Shown: piece by piece, positions 1 to 12,800 of the stretch
Position numbering within the stretch: position 1 is the stretch's first letter
How the letters are laid out: each line of letters begins with the position of its first letter
Source: Lanius collurio
Taxonomy: Eukaryota; Chordata; Aves; Passeriformes; Laniidae
Direction: 5' to 3'
Assembly (NCBI GenBank): GCA_020086605.1
Contig: JACBWW010000092.1
Coordinates: 426,602 to 490,601 of the forward strand
Length of the DNA stretch: 64,000 nt
Program-made: the position numbers and the translations under genes
The notes under the pieces: generated by a model
What the model saw: only the letters and a program-made list of their open reading frames with translations
The model's database searches: none
Told to the model about the DNA's origin: nothing

Positions 1-147
1 GATTCCCGGGAATGCTGAGGGTGAAGGAGGTCCCCAAGGGAGAGGGGACATCCCAAGCCACGTCCCCTTTGTGGCCCCGCCCAGTGTCGGGTTTTGGGGT
101 TCAAGGTTTTTTGATTTTTTGTTTTTTGGTTTTTTTTCTTTTGATTT

Positions 148-153
148 TTTATT
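148..153 (-). terminator. Candidate SETD2 polyadenylation signal AATAAA
   Basis: TTTATT on the plus strand, about 550 nt past the stop codon. It lies in a T-rich plus-strand tract (110-190), so the hexamer could be a chance match. Confidence 0.35.
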
Positions 154-492
154 TTTTTCTCTTTTTTCGCTCCTTTTTCTTTTTTTACATAAAAAGTTCC
201 GTAAAAATTGGATAAAGTAAAATGCTCGAAGCAGTAAAATCAATCTTATCAACATGGCCAGAAATCCGCAGTATTTACAGGGAAAACGGAGGAAAACCTC
301 ACAGAACCAAAAGGGAAACCAAGGAAACAACCCCAAAAATAAAACCCAAAAAAACCTGGGAATAACCCCCAAAGTCTCCTGCCAAACGTTCCCGTGGGAT
401 CGGCACGTTTGGGGCTGAAAGCAACGGGAAAAAGCAAATTATTATCAATATATTCACATATACGTTAAAATATAATACAGAGCTTGGGAGGA

Positions 493-548
493 GAGCCGGG
501 CTTGGGAAAGCCTGGATCAGGAAAAGCAGGCTTGGGAAAGCCCGGCTC
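493..548. repeat. Nested inverted repeat in SETD2 3'UTR
   Basis: The outer arms GAGCCGGGCTT (493-503) and AAGCCCGGCTC (538-548) are perfectly complementary. The inner arms AAGCCTG (508-514) and CAGGCTT (527-533) are too. Four-base GGGA segments separate outer from inner arms on both sides, and the loop is 12 nt. The halves are also near-direct repeats of each other (GGCTTGGGAAAGCC). Confidence 0.85.
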
Positions 549-596
549 ATCCACGGCAGCGGGAACGGAGTTCATTTTCCTTAAAAAAGCAAAAAT

Positions 597-618
597 TCAT
601 CATCATCATCATCATCAT
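597..618. repeat. (CAT)n microsatellite in SETD2 3'UTR
   Basis: Seven uninterrupted CAT units on the plus strand (ATG on the transcript). Confidence 0.95.
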
Positions 619-697
619 AAATTCACAGGTTGGTGGTTCAGAAGGGCGAATCCCGGTGGGAATCGGGGCTCCCGAGGGCTGGGGGTTATTCCAGGGG

Positions 698-859
698 CTA
701 TTCCAGCTCCGTGTCCTCTTTGGGCTTGTAGAGGATCCCAAATTTCTGCATGTACTTCTTGATGTATTCCTTGGTTTTGTGTTTGACGTTCTCGTTGCAC
801 TCCAGGTCCTCGGGGTTCTTGCAGTACTTGAGCTCCTTGTTCATCACTCCGTGGGTCAG
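698..859 (-). CDS. SETD2: SETD2 coding exon 21 (SRI end, stop)
   Basis: Fifty-three codons and TAG. It begins [20 protein letters not shown] and ends [10 protein letters not shown], the conserved SETD2 C-terminus. The stop is at 698-700. The 3'UTR continues towards position 1. Confidence 0.97.
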   Translation of the reverse strand: MTHGVMNKELKYCKNPEDLECNENVKHKTKEYIKKYMQKFGILYKPKEDTELE

Positions 860-3800
860 CTGTGGAGAGGCCGGGAATGCCACATGGAATGCCACAGGGA
901 ATGCCACAGGGAATGCCACGGGAATGCCACAGGGAATGCCAGAGTCAGGCCCAGAATTCCCACCGAGCCAAGGCCTGGGCACTCCCCAAGCCACTGTGTT
1001 ACTACTTCCCAAATATTTCCACTGATTTCCAAATATTCCCTGAGCTGCTGTCATGTTATTCCCCAAATATTTGGTGGTGTTCCCCCAATATCTGCTGTTT
1101 ATTTTCCAAACTTTCCCCAAGCTACTTTCCTAGTATTCCCCAAATATTCCCTGTTATTTCTAGATATTGCCCAAGCTATTGTCATATTATTCCCCAAATA
1201 TTCCTCAAATATTCCCTGCTATTCCCCAAATATTCCCCATATATTTCCCAAATATTCCCTAAATATTTGGTGTTGTTCCCCCACTATCTGCTGTTATTTT
1301 CCAAACTCTCCCCAAGCTATTTTCCTATTATTCCCCAATTACTCCGTTATTTCCGAATATTCCCTGAGCTACTGCCATATTATTCCCCAAATATTCCCTA
1401 AATATTTCTCAAATATTCCCTAAATATTTGGTAGTGTTCCTTCAATATCTATTTCCCAAACATTCCCAAGCTATTTTCCTATTACTCCCTAAATATTCCC
1501 TGTGATTCCCCAACCATTCCCCAAATATTGCCTATTATTCCCTAAACTCTTTTTCTATTACTTCCCAAGTATATTCCAAATTTTTCCTATTATTCCCCAA
1601 TCAATTTGCTATTATTTCCCAAATATTCCCTAAGATATTTTCCTATTATTTTCCCATTCTTCAAATATTCCCCATTATTCCCCCAAATATTCCCTGTTAC
1701 TCCCCAAGTATTTCCTATTATTATCCCCCAAATATTCCCTAAATACTTCCTATTATTCCTCCATATTATTTATCCATTATTCCCCAGTTATTTACTATTA
1801 TTCCCCAAATATTCCTCAAACTATTTTGCTATTACTCTCCAAGTATCACCTACAAATTCCCCAGATATTCCACATTATTCCCCACACTATTTTACTGTTA
1901 TTCCTCAAATATTTCCCGTTATTCCCCACTCTTCCCTGTTATCCCCCCACCATTTCTCCTTCCCTTCCCTCTTCCTTGAGGCAGCTGGAGGCACTTGGAA
2001 TGCCACAATCCCCCTTCCTGGGGCCAGCCCTGTGTCCCCATATCCCATGTCCCTGTAGCCCTCATGTCCCCTTATCCCATATCCCTGTACCCCCTGTGTC
2101 CCCATGTCCCCATATCCTATGTCCCTGTACCCCCTGTATCCCATGTCCTTGTAGCCTGTGTTCTCACATCCCCATGTCCCTGTACCCCCTGTGTCCCCAT
2201 GTCCCCATATCCCATGTCCCTGTACCCGCTATGTCCCCATATCCCCATATCCCATGTCCTTGTAGCCCCCATATCCCCCTGCCCCATATCCCTGTAGCCC
2301 CCATGTCCCTGTGTCCCCACATTCCCGTGTCCTTGTGTTCCTGCACCATGGTCCCATGTCCCACACCCCCATGCCCATGTCCCTGTGTCCCCATGTCCCC
2401 ACGTCCCTTTATCCCCATGTTCCTGTACCGTGTCCTCATGTCCCACATCCCTGTGCCCCTGTATTGTGTTCCCATGTCCCACATGTCCCTGTATTCCCAC
2501 ATTCCCCTCATGTTCCCAAGCCCTTGAACCCCGTGTCCCCATGTTCCCACATCTCCATGTCCCTGTAACACCCCTGTCCCCAAGTCCCCCATTCCCTGTA
2601 CCCCGTATCCCTGTACCCCCATGTCCTCATGTTTCAGCATCCCCATGTTCCCGTGTCCCCATGACCTTACACCCACCCCCATGTCCCTACACCCAGTGTC
2701 CCCATGACCCTTTATCCCCATGTTCCTGTACCCTGTGTCCCCACATCCCACATCCCCGTGTCCCTGTACCCTGTGTGTGACCACGTCCCCGTGGCTCTGC
2801 ATCCAAGTCCCCATGTTCCTGTACTCCTCGTGTTCCCAACTCCTTGTACCCCATGTCCCTGCACCCTCCCTGTTCCCGTGTCCCCATGTTCCCACATCCC
2901 CATGTCCCTGTACCCTCCCTGTTCCCGTGTCCCCATGTTCCCCCATCCCCATGTCCCTGCACCCTCCCTGTTCCCACATCCCCATGTCCCTGTACCCCCC
3001 GTTCCTCCATTCCCACATTCCCACCTTGCGTGCCAGGTGTTTGAAGTCCTCGGTGGTGGTGATCCGGCCCACCTTGCAGTCGGGTTTCCGGTAGGGATTC
3101 AGGCACTGCACGATGAACTGGGACATCTGTGGGAGACAGCACTGGATCCAGCTCCCTGCTCCCAGCATCCCACCCCATCCCATCCATCCATCCATCCCAT
3201 CCCATCCCATCCCATCCATCCCATCCCATCCCATCCCATCCCATCCCATCCCATCCCATCCCATCCCATCCCATCCCATCCCATCCATCCCATCCCATCC
3301 ACTCCATCCCACCCCACCCCACCCCGTCCCATCCCACAGGGATCGCTCACCTCTTTCCTGAACACCTCCTTGCTCTTCTTGGCCAGCTCACTGGATGTGT
3401 CGGCTTCTGCCGTCTTGGGCTTCTTGGAAGACTGGAGAGGGGAACACCGGGATGGCAACGCTTCCCTGTTCCCCCTTGGGGACAGTCCCACAGCCAGGCG
3501 GGCAGCACACGCTTCCAGCCCCTTCCCAGGGAGCTTCCAGCCCNCCCAAACCCCTCCTCATTCCCAAACCCTGCTCCACCCCCAAATCCTTCTCCATCCC
3601 CAAATCTTTCTCCACCAACCCTTTCTCCACCCCCTAACTCTTCTCCATCACCAATCCCTTTTCCATCCTGAAATCCTTCTCCACCCCCAAAAACCCTTCT
3701 CCATCACCAACGCATTATCCACCCCCAAATTGTCTCTCCATCCCCAAACCTTTCTCCACAAAATCCTTTTCCATTCCCAAACCCTTCTCCATCCCCCAAC

Positions 3801-6800
3801 CCTTCTCCAACCCCAATTCCTTCTACATCACCAATCCTTTCTCCACCAATCCCTTCTCCACTCCCAAAGCCTTCTCCATGATGAATCCCTTCTCCAGCAG
3901 CAATCCTTTCTCTACCACTGAATCCTTCTCCATTTCTAAACCCTTTTCCATTCCCAAACCGTTCTCCACTCCCAAACCCTTCCCCATCCAACCCCTCTCC
4001 ATGTGGGATGAGGGGAAAAATCGGTGTCTAAAATTGGCAGGGAAAGATGAGGAGGAGAAATTAAAACTCTTTTTTCCAAGCTCCTCCTTGTGCCAAGGTG
4101 CCAATTCCTCCTTAGAGAATTTTTACTAATTTTAGGCTAAAATTTCATTTTAAATTTCTTTTAATATCAAAACCTCCTTATCAAGGCCTTCCTCCCTCAC
4201 CTCCTCAGAGTGTAATCTTGTAATCCAAAGCTTGCCAGGAAAACTAACACAGGAAAATCCCCCAAAATGGTGCTGTCCCTGTTTTTCAGCCTCTGGAGGA
4301 GACTGGATGGTGGGACACAAAGATGGTGGGAAAACCAGCCTGGGATGAGATCAAGAAGCCAAATGTTTGAGAAAAGCTGGAGGAGACTGACTGGGATTCT
4401 CTTCTCCAGCAGCTGGGATCTGCTCCACTGACATGGAGAACCAATGGGGAGAGACAAACCCATCACAATTCCAAGCTTTTTGCATCTAAAAGGATGCAAA
4501 ACCTTCAGCATCCAGCCCAGTGTCCCTGCCAGCCTTCCTGCTGGGCCACTCCCTCCAGAAAGCCGTTTTCCAAGCGGAAAAACAGGATTCCAAGGGTGCT
4601 TTAAAGGGAATGGTGATCCTGGCTTCCCACTCCTCTTGTGCCTTTCCATCAAAATCCTCCCCCACGGCCCAGGAACACCGGGAATAGCAGCTGCAGCTGT
4701 CAGGACCTGGAGCCGCGGTGCCGGTGGGTTTAATCCCTCCTGGGTGGGTTTAATCCACTTGGGAAAGGTGTGGGGTGGGGAGGAGGGTGAAAAATCCAAG
4801 GAATGTGGTTGTAATTTCAGGGTGGAAGCATCGGAGGCGGGAGCTGTGACCATGGGAATTCAGTGCCAGGAAAAACCCGACCTTCCGGCCATCCTGGCCC
4901 AGAAGAAAAGGAATTGAAGCTCTGGAGTGAGTTGGAACCACCTCACCCTGAGGTCAGCCAGAGCCACAGCCCATCTAGGAATGAGGGATTCAGGGAAATT
5001 CAGGGATTTGGGGTTTGGAGCGAGCAGCAAAACCTGGAAGGTTCATGTCTGGCCCGAGGTGAAGCCCTTGGATGGTCACCTCAGCCCTCAGCTCCTCTTC
5101 ATCCCAATTTATGGGATAAGCCCCCACATTTATGGGAGCATCGTTCCTTGCTGCTCCCTCTGCTGTGCAGGCAGACCCTCAAAATTCCATAGGAAAACAA
5201 TTCCCAAGCTGGAAAGCACGAGCACAGCTCTATTGCCTTGCTCAGAAGAGCCCAACCTGCTCCTCAGCACCTCGTTCCCATCCCAGGGATGTTCCCAAGT
5301 ATCTCCAAGCTGCTCTGCACCACTGAACTTCAGCTCATCCCTCCACAGGGATGCAATTCCCAGCTAGTCCAGCTCCAAATCTCCCTTCAGAGCCTAAAAT
5401 TAACATTTTCTTCATCACTCCCAATATCCTTCAACAATATTTGCAATCCCGAGATCCCAGAATCTTCAGTGAATGCCATGGGATAAAGGTGACAGTGATC
5501 CAGGGATAAGAATCCTTCAAAAAGCTTCCCGGGACTCCTCTGTGGAAGCACCAGCCCCTTGGTTGAGAGGGGAGTGCCAGCTCTGAGCTCATTTTCCAAT
5601 TAACTTCTTTCCAGGGAGATAAATATTTGTTCGTAATTTTGTCAGAGTGAACTTGCCAGGAATCCTGGCTGGAGCACTCGGAGGCGTTCCGGGAATGGGA
5701 TTAACCCTTGGGATCCTGGAAGCACATGGAAAGGCAACAGCAGCTGTGTGGGATGTTCCTGGGTGCTGCAGGATGGACAACACCTCCAGGACAATCACTG
5801 CTGGGAATGTGGGAGCGCTGGAGCAGTGGGAGGATTGATTCCTTTCTTCCCATGGATCTTCTCCAGCTTTTTAAGGAATCAGAAAGGTATGGGAAAGGCT
5901 CCTAATCCACACCCTCTGTTTGTCATTTTTCAATGTTATTCCCTGTCATTCTCATTTTTTTTGGCCACCTCCACACACGAGGTCAGAATCCAGGGCAGAA
6001 CTTCAGGGAAGTCCAGTGTCCACTCGAGCCGTGGCAGCAACAGCCGAGCCCCAAGAGAGCCACTCCAAAGGCTCCGGGGTCACTTCTGTCCCCCTGCCAC
6101 GCCCCAGATCCACACTGACCTCCCACCCCATGGTCCTTCCCAAGGATTTGTCTCCCTCACCTTCATGGGGTTCTCGTCGTACGTGGGGGTCCCGAGGTCC
6201 ATCTCGGCCTCGTGCTCCAGGCTGGCGTCGTCCCCGGGGCTGTCCCAGGTTGGAGGATCCCACTGGGTTTGTCTGGAGGAAGGGAGACAGACCCTTGTCA
6301 CCTCCTTAAAGAAACCAGGACCTGCTCATGGATTATCCTATCCATGGCACATCCGGATTCCATCGGCCATCAGAATTCCTGACACACAGAATTCATGGCC
6401 TTGTCTTACTCCTAATGATGAGTTTGAGGATTTCTAAGTTGGAAAAGGTTAAAATCAAGCAGGAAGAACTGAAAAAAGGGAATTTGCACCATTTTTTACC
6501 ATGGTGACACTGTGGGATCAAGGGATGTTCAACACCTGGATGAAAATTCCCAGCATGGAAAGGCAGGAATGTCCCAGCAGAGACCCCAGCTGGGCCCCCT
6601 CATCTCATCCTGAGACCTCCAACCAACACAATTCCCAATTCACCAGTTCCTGCTCAACTGGTTTTAATTCCAGGTGGTTGAAGGTCTCCTGCCCTGCTGT
6701 TGGTGTGCCAGGGAGCAGGGAGGAATCCAAAGGGAGATGGAAAAGATTTGTGGATACAGAGAAATGTGTGCCAGGAACAAGAACTGACAGCAAGAAATGG

Positions 6801-9800
6801 ATGTGGAAGAAAATATTCCTGGCTTATCCCTCCAGAGGTGGATCCCCATCCACACCTCCCACAGTGCTGGAAATGAAAAAAAAAAAAATCCTTTTCTTTG
6901 GAAGCTTAAAATTCATTATAATTCCAGGTAAATTCATAGGGATTGATCCAAAACCAGGTTCTTCTCAAAACTAATGGGAAAGGGGTGGGGAAAACATTGG
7001 GAAAATTGTGTTTCTTGCTATGGAGGTGGGAGCTGGGCTCTTCTCCCAAAAAGGATGTTCAGGGTGGATATTGGGAAAATTCCTTTGTGGAAATGGCTGT
7101 CCCTGGACAGTGGTGGAGTGCCCATCCCAGGGGGATCTCAGAGCCCTGTGGATGTGGCACTTGGGGACAAGGGTCAGCGATGTCCACACTCACCTGGTGA
7201 CCACATGGTAGTAGTAGATCTTTCCCTCGGGATCCCGGGCCGTTTTCCAGTTGGGAGGCAGGACGATGGTTTTGGGTTTGGGAGGGGAAGGCGGAGGCAG
7301 ATCCAGGAGGTTATTGGTGACCACCAGCTCAGGCTGGAAACAGCACGGAAGGGATGAAGACAAAAGTCATGAGAGGCCATGAGAGATGCCCTGAGAGCTC
7401 TTTATCCCATGGGAAAACCCTCCCCACCCCTTTGGATCCAGCAGTCCTCACCTGCTGGATGGGCTGGGGCTGCCCAGCCGCCACGATGGTGGTGACGGCC
7501 GTGGGGGGCTGCACGATGACTCCCTGTGGATGAGCTGTGTAGATCTGCTGGCCCTGGATGTACTGGAGACCTGGCTGGGCATAGCTCTGGAACAGAGAAT
7601 CACACTCAGCTGGTTTTCCCAAAAAACCTTTACTGGAGGAGCATAGCTTCCACCAGGTCAGGCTGCTCCCAACCCCAATGTCCAGCCTGGCCTTGGACAC
7701 TGCCAGGGATCCAGGGGCAGCCACAGCTGCTCTGGGAATTCCAGCCCAGCCTCTCCCCACCCTCCCAGCCAGGAATTCCTTCCTAATATTATCCTTAGAT
7801 TTTTGGAATGTAATTAACTCTGGTAGCTCCAGACTCTGTTACCAAAAGCCAGTGGAAGCTGAGCTCCCACATGCGTGTTTTACTCCTCAGCTCCTGTCCA
7901 CAAACCTCCCTTCAACAGCCAAGAAACCCAACACAACTCCTCTGAAGGGGCTCTGAAACATTCCTGCAAGCTGCAAATTCCTAATTTGCCCCAAGGACTA
8001 TGGAATCATCATCCCTGGAAGTGTTCAATATCCCCCATGCCTGGAAGGGTTCAATATCCCCCATCCCTTGGAATGTCCCAGGCTAGGTTGGACAGGGCTT
8101 GGAGCACCCTGGGATAGTGGAAGATGTCCCTGCCCATGGCAGGGGGTGGACTGGGATGCTCTTTAAAGTTCCTTCCAACCCAATGCATTCCAGGATTCCA
8201 TGATTCTCTCATTCATGCCGTTTGTAGATGGAAAATACCCTGGAATGTGCTTTTCTCCTACTCCTGGGCAGGAAGCTCCCTGAGAAGAGCTAAGAAGAAG
8301 CTCCAATGAGAGAAGTAAGAGAGAGTGAGTAACTCAATTCCCAGCTGGCTCCCCTGGGTCCACAGGTGTTCCCAGCTGGAATTACCTGGACAATGGGTGG
8401 GGTGGTCTGTGAGTAGGGAGAGGTCACTCCGTAGACGGTCTGGCAGGTCTGGCCCTGGTAGTAGATGGCCGTCTGGGACTGGGCTGGGGAGTAGGGCTGC
8501 TGGACAGCCACGGGCTGCTGGCTGGAATCCCACACCCCGTAACTCTGGCTCTGCACCGTGCCGGCGGTGGCCACCGGCAGCACGGCCACGTTGGCCTCCT
8601 GGTGCACCACGGTGTCGCTCTGGGCCACGTACTGCGGGGTGGTCACCTCCATGGTGGTGGCCACGTGCTGGACGACGGGCACCGGCTGCGGCGTGCTCAG
8701 GGCGGGCTCCACCGTGTGCCCCACCAAAGTCTGGGAATGCTCGTATCCCGCCGGGGAGCACATGGAGTCCATGGAGGGCGTGGGCAGCAGCACCTTGCCG
8801 GCGTTGGGGTTGCTGGGATCCACATAGGCCTGCATGGGGTACCCCGGTGGGTATCCCATGAAGCTGTGGTGGGGCGTCCCGTAGCCCATGGAGTCGTAGG
8901 GAAGCGGGGACGTCATTCCCAGGTTTTGGAGCTGCTGTTGCTGTTTCTGGGCTTCTCGCTGGGCCACCTCCTGCTCGAAGAGCTTCCGGCGCTCCTCTGT
9001 GGACAGCTTGTTGCGGTCCTTGGGCCGGACCTTCTTCTTGGAAGACGCTGGCGTGTCATACCTGGGAGAGAGGGAACAGGGAGAGGGCTGTGAGACCTCA
9101 GGAAGATGCAGGCCCAGGGCTCCAGCAGCAAAAAGGACGGTGGAAAACCTGGAATGTCCAACAACAGCGGCAATTCCTAAAAGCTTTCCTTTTTTTCTGG
9201 CTGTTCGAGCAACTCAAGAGAGACACCCGCTGGTCCTGCTCACCCACAGGGAGCCAGGGCAGGGGGTCAGCAACCCTGATGGATTGGCCAACATCAGCCT
9301 GGTGCTGATGGAGATGCAAAGACGCCAGAGAAGTTGTCTGGAGGAGCTGCTCTGGGATACCTGGAAAGTGAGGGAACATCTCTAAGGGAACCCGAAGAAA
9401 GGTCACAATCAGCAGGGTACCCCAAAATGCTGGAAACATTCTGCCATATCTTCCTAAAGCAGGACCAACAAGGAACTTGGAAGAAGCTCTCAAACAGGAG
9501 CACCTCACACCACAGCACCTTCCCCCTCAAATTCCAGTGCTGGGATGAGAATTCCATCTTTCCAGTCCAGAGCCCCCACACGGGAGCTGCAGACACGGCA
9601 AAGAACAAGGGAGTCACAAGCAGCACATTCCTGTTTGGAATCCTGCTCCTTCCCAGACCGCAACTTCAGCTTCAAAAAATAATGGTGTGGATGGGGCTTT
9701 TTTTAATTCCTTAAAGAGTTTTCATCCCAAAACACGGAGCAGCTGGAGGGATTTTTCCAGGGAATTAAAGAAGGAGGGGGGAAAAAAAGAAAAAGCCTAA

Positions 9801-12800
9801 GGACTTTGATCAAAGCCCAGCCAAGGAAAATTTCAGATCAAAGGTGGATATTTCCAGACGTTACGAGTGTGGTAAAACAGGGATCACAAGGAAAAATGCT
9901 TTGCAGCCTTAACATAATGGATTCTACAAAGCATCCAGGATATTCTCCACATATTCTGTGTCCCTGGGATCCATTTACATATCAAAAGCACATTGCTACC
10001 AAAAGATCCGCTGGAGCTGTTTCCTGCCATTCCCAGAGGAGCTGCAGGATCTGTTAATGGGAACCTCATTGCCGTGAGGAGTTTGATTTCCCTAATTAAA
10101 GTCTTTCCTGGCACTGCCTGGAGAGTTTGGAGGAGAAGCAGCCACCGTGGAGGGAGTGGGGAGAGGGTTTAGCATTCCCTTCTCCTTCTATTTGCTGTTT
10201 TTCCTTAGGAAACCCTTGGGATAACAAAGGGGGATGCTCAGACTGGGGAGAACATTCCCAGAGAAGGAAGTTGCTCCTTCATGGACATGGCACAGGAGGA
10301 AGAGTTTGAGCAGCAACTCCTCACCAAAAAAACCGCTTGTTCTGTTTAAAACAACCCCAAAAATCCAGGATTTACTTCCTGGGGATGTTTCCAGCCTCGT
10401 TACAGGGGGATAGATTTACATCTGCATTTTTTTGTCCAGATGTTTCCAACTTTCCCAGCTCAGCTCAACAAGAGGTTTCCTCGTCTGGCTGACTCGGCAC
10501 CAATTGTTCCCTAATTATGGAGCAGCTTTGAGAGGGACAACAGAGAACAGAATTCTTGAAAGGAAATTCCATGGTATTTTTCCTGCCTTTAACACGATCT
10601 CTGGTCGCTCTGAACTCCAAGACATGGAATATTTTCCTTCTCTTTATTAGGAGTCACATTCTCAGCCCTGGCAGTGATGCCACCACTTCCAAGGAAAGGC
10701 AGGAGACACGGCACCGGCCTGCTGGGATCCCACCTACCTGGATTGTTGTCCTTACAGGAATATTTAGGGAATAATTACTCAGTCAAGGAAGTTTTGGAGT
10801 TAGAAATCCTGGTTTGGGCACTGCTCCCTCCTGTTCTGGCAGGGATTGTTGTTTAGAGTAATTCCCAGCACACTGGGAAGAGGTGGAGGAGGAGAAGGGA
10901 ATGGGTTTTGAAGGACCGAGGGAGCTCTTTCCATTAGGAGGGCTGCATCCTGGGATTCCTGGATTTCCCACCCCTGGCAGCACCTCAGGCCAGGCTGGAC
11001 ACTGGGGCTTGGAGCACCCTGGGACAGTGGAAGGTCCCCATGGCACAGGGGTGGATGGGCTTTAAGGTCCTTCCAACCCAAACCATTCCATGCTCCCTAA
11101 TTTCTATACAGGAGCTGGCACAGCTTCCCTCATTTCCCACCCCATTCCCAAAACACACCTGAAGATGGAGGTGCAGGTTTATCCCGGAGAAGAAGCCACC
11201 AACACCACAGAACTGCCCAACTCCCAGGAACAGATCTCACCACCAGGATTCCTCCAGGAGAAAACTCCCTTCCCCAGCCCTGGGCGATTTCAAAGATCTC
11301 CAGGACCATTTTCCCTGCAGATTTCACCCAGGAATATGGCAGATCCCTGGAACGTGGTGGATCCCTGCCAGCACTTGCCTGTCCTCCGGCCTCTTTGTCC
11401 CCCTCTCGTAGCCCGAGGACGGTGGGGACAGGGAATCTCTCCGTCTCTTCCTCTCCTTGCTCTGGCTCTGCCGCTCTGGATCCCGCTCCCGGCTCAGGAT
11501 GGGGTTCTTAGGGGTAGGGGTCTGATCCCGGAGCCCAGCTGCCTCCCTCCCACGATCAGCTGGTGGGAAAACAGGGAAGAGAGAGGGAATTTTTATCGTT
11601 TGGAGTATTAGAAGTGTCCCTCTCTTAGAGCAAGAGGAAACGGCCTCGAGTTGCACCCGGGAAGGTTCAGGTTGGATTTGGGAATATTCCTCATGGAAAG
11701 GGCTGTCCAGCCCTGGTCCAGAGCAGGGGTAGAGTCCCCATCCCTGAAGGGATTTAAAAACCTCGTGGATGTGACACTTGGGGACATGGCTCAGCAGTGG
11801 CCTTGGCAGTGCTTGGGGGATGGTTGGACTCAATTTTGGAGGGTTTTTCCAAGCTCATCAACTCCGTGATTTTAATTCTAGGTTGCCACATACCACCCTC
11901 AGGACTCCATCTCCCACCACCCCCTGCTCAGGTTACCCTCCCTGTTCCCAGGAGCCACAGAGGCAGAACATCCCTTGGCATTCCCAACTGAGAAAACCAA
12001 GCATTTCCACGGGAGAAGAGGAAAACCTGGGAAAAGGTGAGGACTCACCACTGCTCTCCTTTTCTGCTTGGCTCTTCTTCGGGATGCGATACACCTCCTG
12101 TGGAAAAGGCACGGGCAGGGTCAGAATTCCAGCTGCTCCCAAAACCACCCCAAATAGCTGAGAATCATATAAATCATAGGGAACCACCAAAAAAGGGTCT
12201 GTTGAGGGAAAGTTCTGGGGGTTTCTGGTGCTTTCCATATATTTCCTCTGCTCAAGGTTTGATTTTTGATGGATTTAGGTGGAATTTTGGGTCAAGAGCT
12301 CTGGGCAGAGCTTTAGGGTCCTACACATTCTGTGGTGGTAGAAGAGTGTCCCACCAGCACCTCCTGTTGTCCCTGTCCTGGTCTCCAGGGCAGTTTTAGA
12401 TTGTCCTGCCAGGAGCAGGGAGTTGGGCTTGGTGATGGCCACAGGTCCCTTCCAACTGCAGATATTCCATGGGTCTGTGATCCTGGCTCTGGTGGCCAGC
12501 ATCTGCTGCCCAGCTCATGGACCATCCCTGGGCCTCTCCCAGCTCCCAACAGCCTCACTGGGGATGGGGTGCACCTTTCCATGATGTTCCCATGATGTTT
12601 GATGTTGGAGCATCCCAAGGGAAATGAGCAGGAGGACAAGGCCCAGCTCCCAGTGACCCCTTCGACCAAGGACCTGCTGAAGCTGCTGAGATCAGACCCA
12701 ACCAGTCCTTCAATGCCAGCAAACTCCAAACCCTCCACTCATCCAGCTCCTCCCTCAGCATGGGAGAGAGGCCAGAGGAGGCCCCGGAGCTGCTCCAGGG

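Larger units (their letters stand above)
130..697 (-). other. SETD2: SETD2 3'UTR (approximate)
   Basis: Transcribed region after the stop codon. It holds an ATG/CAT trinucleotide run (597-618), a nested inverted repeat (493-548) and an AU-rich segment (430-480). The 3' limit is inferred from the single AATAAA on this strand at 148-153; TGTAAA variants at 184-190 and 273-278 are weaker alternatives. Confidence 0.5.

Noticed and set aside
597..618. Poly-His coding possibility (CAT repeat)
   Set aside because: It lies after the SETD2 stop codon in the 3'UTR and the plus-strand frame has no gene context.
2164..3337. Long open frames on both strands (up to about 380 codons) rich in Gly-Trp-Asp or Pro-Cys-Ser-His repeats
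   Set aside because: They are translations of the intron 20 minisatellite and the CCCAT microsatellite, span SETD2 exon 20 and have no independent coding evidence.
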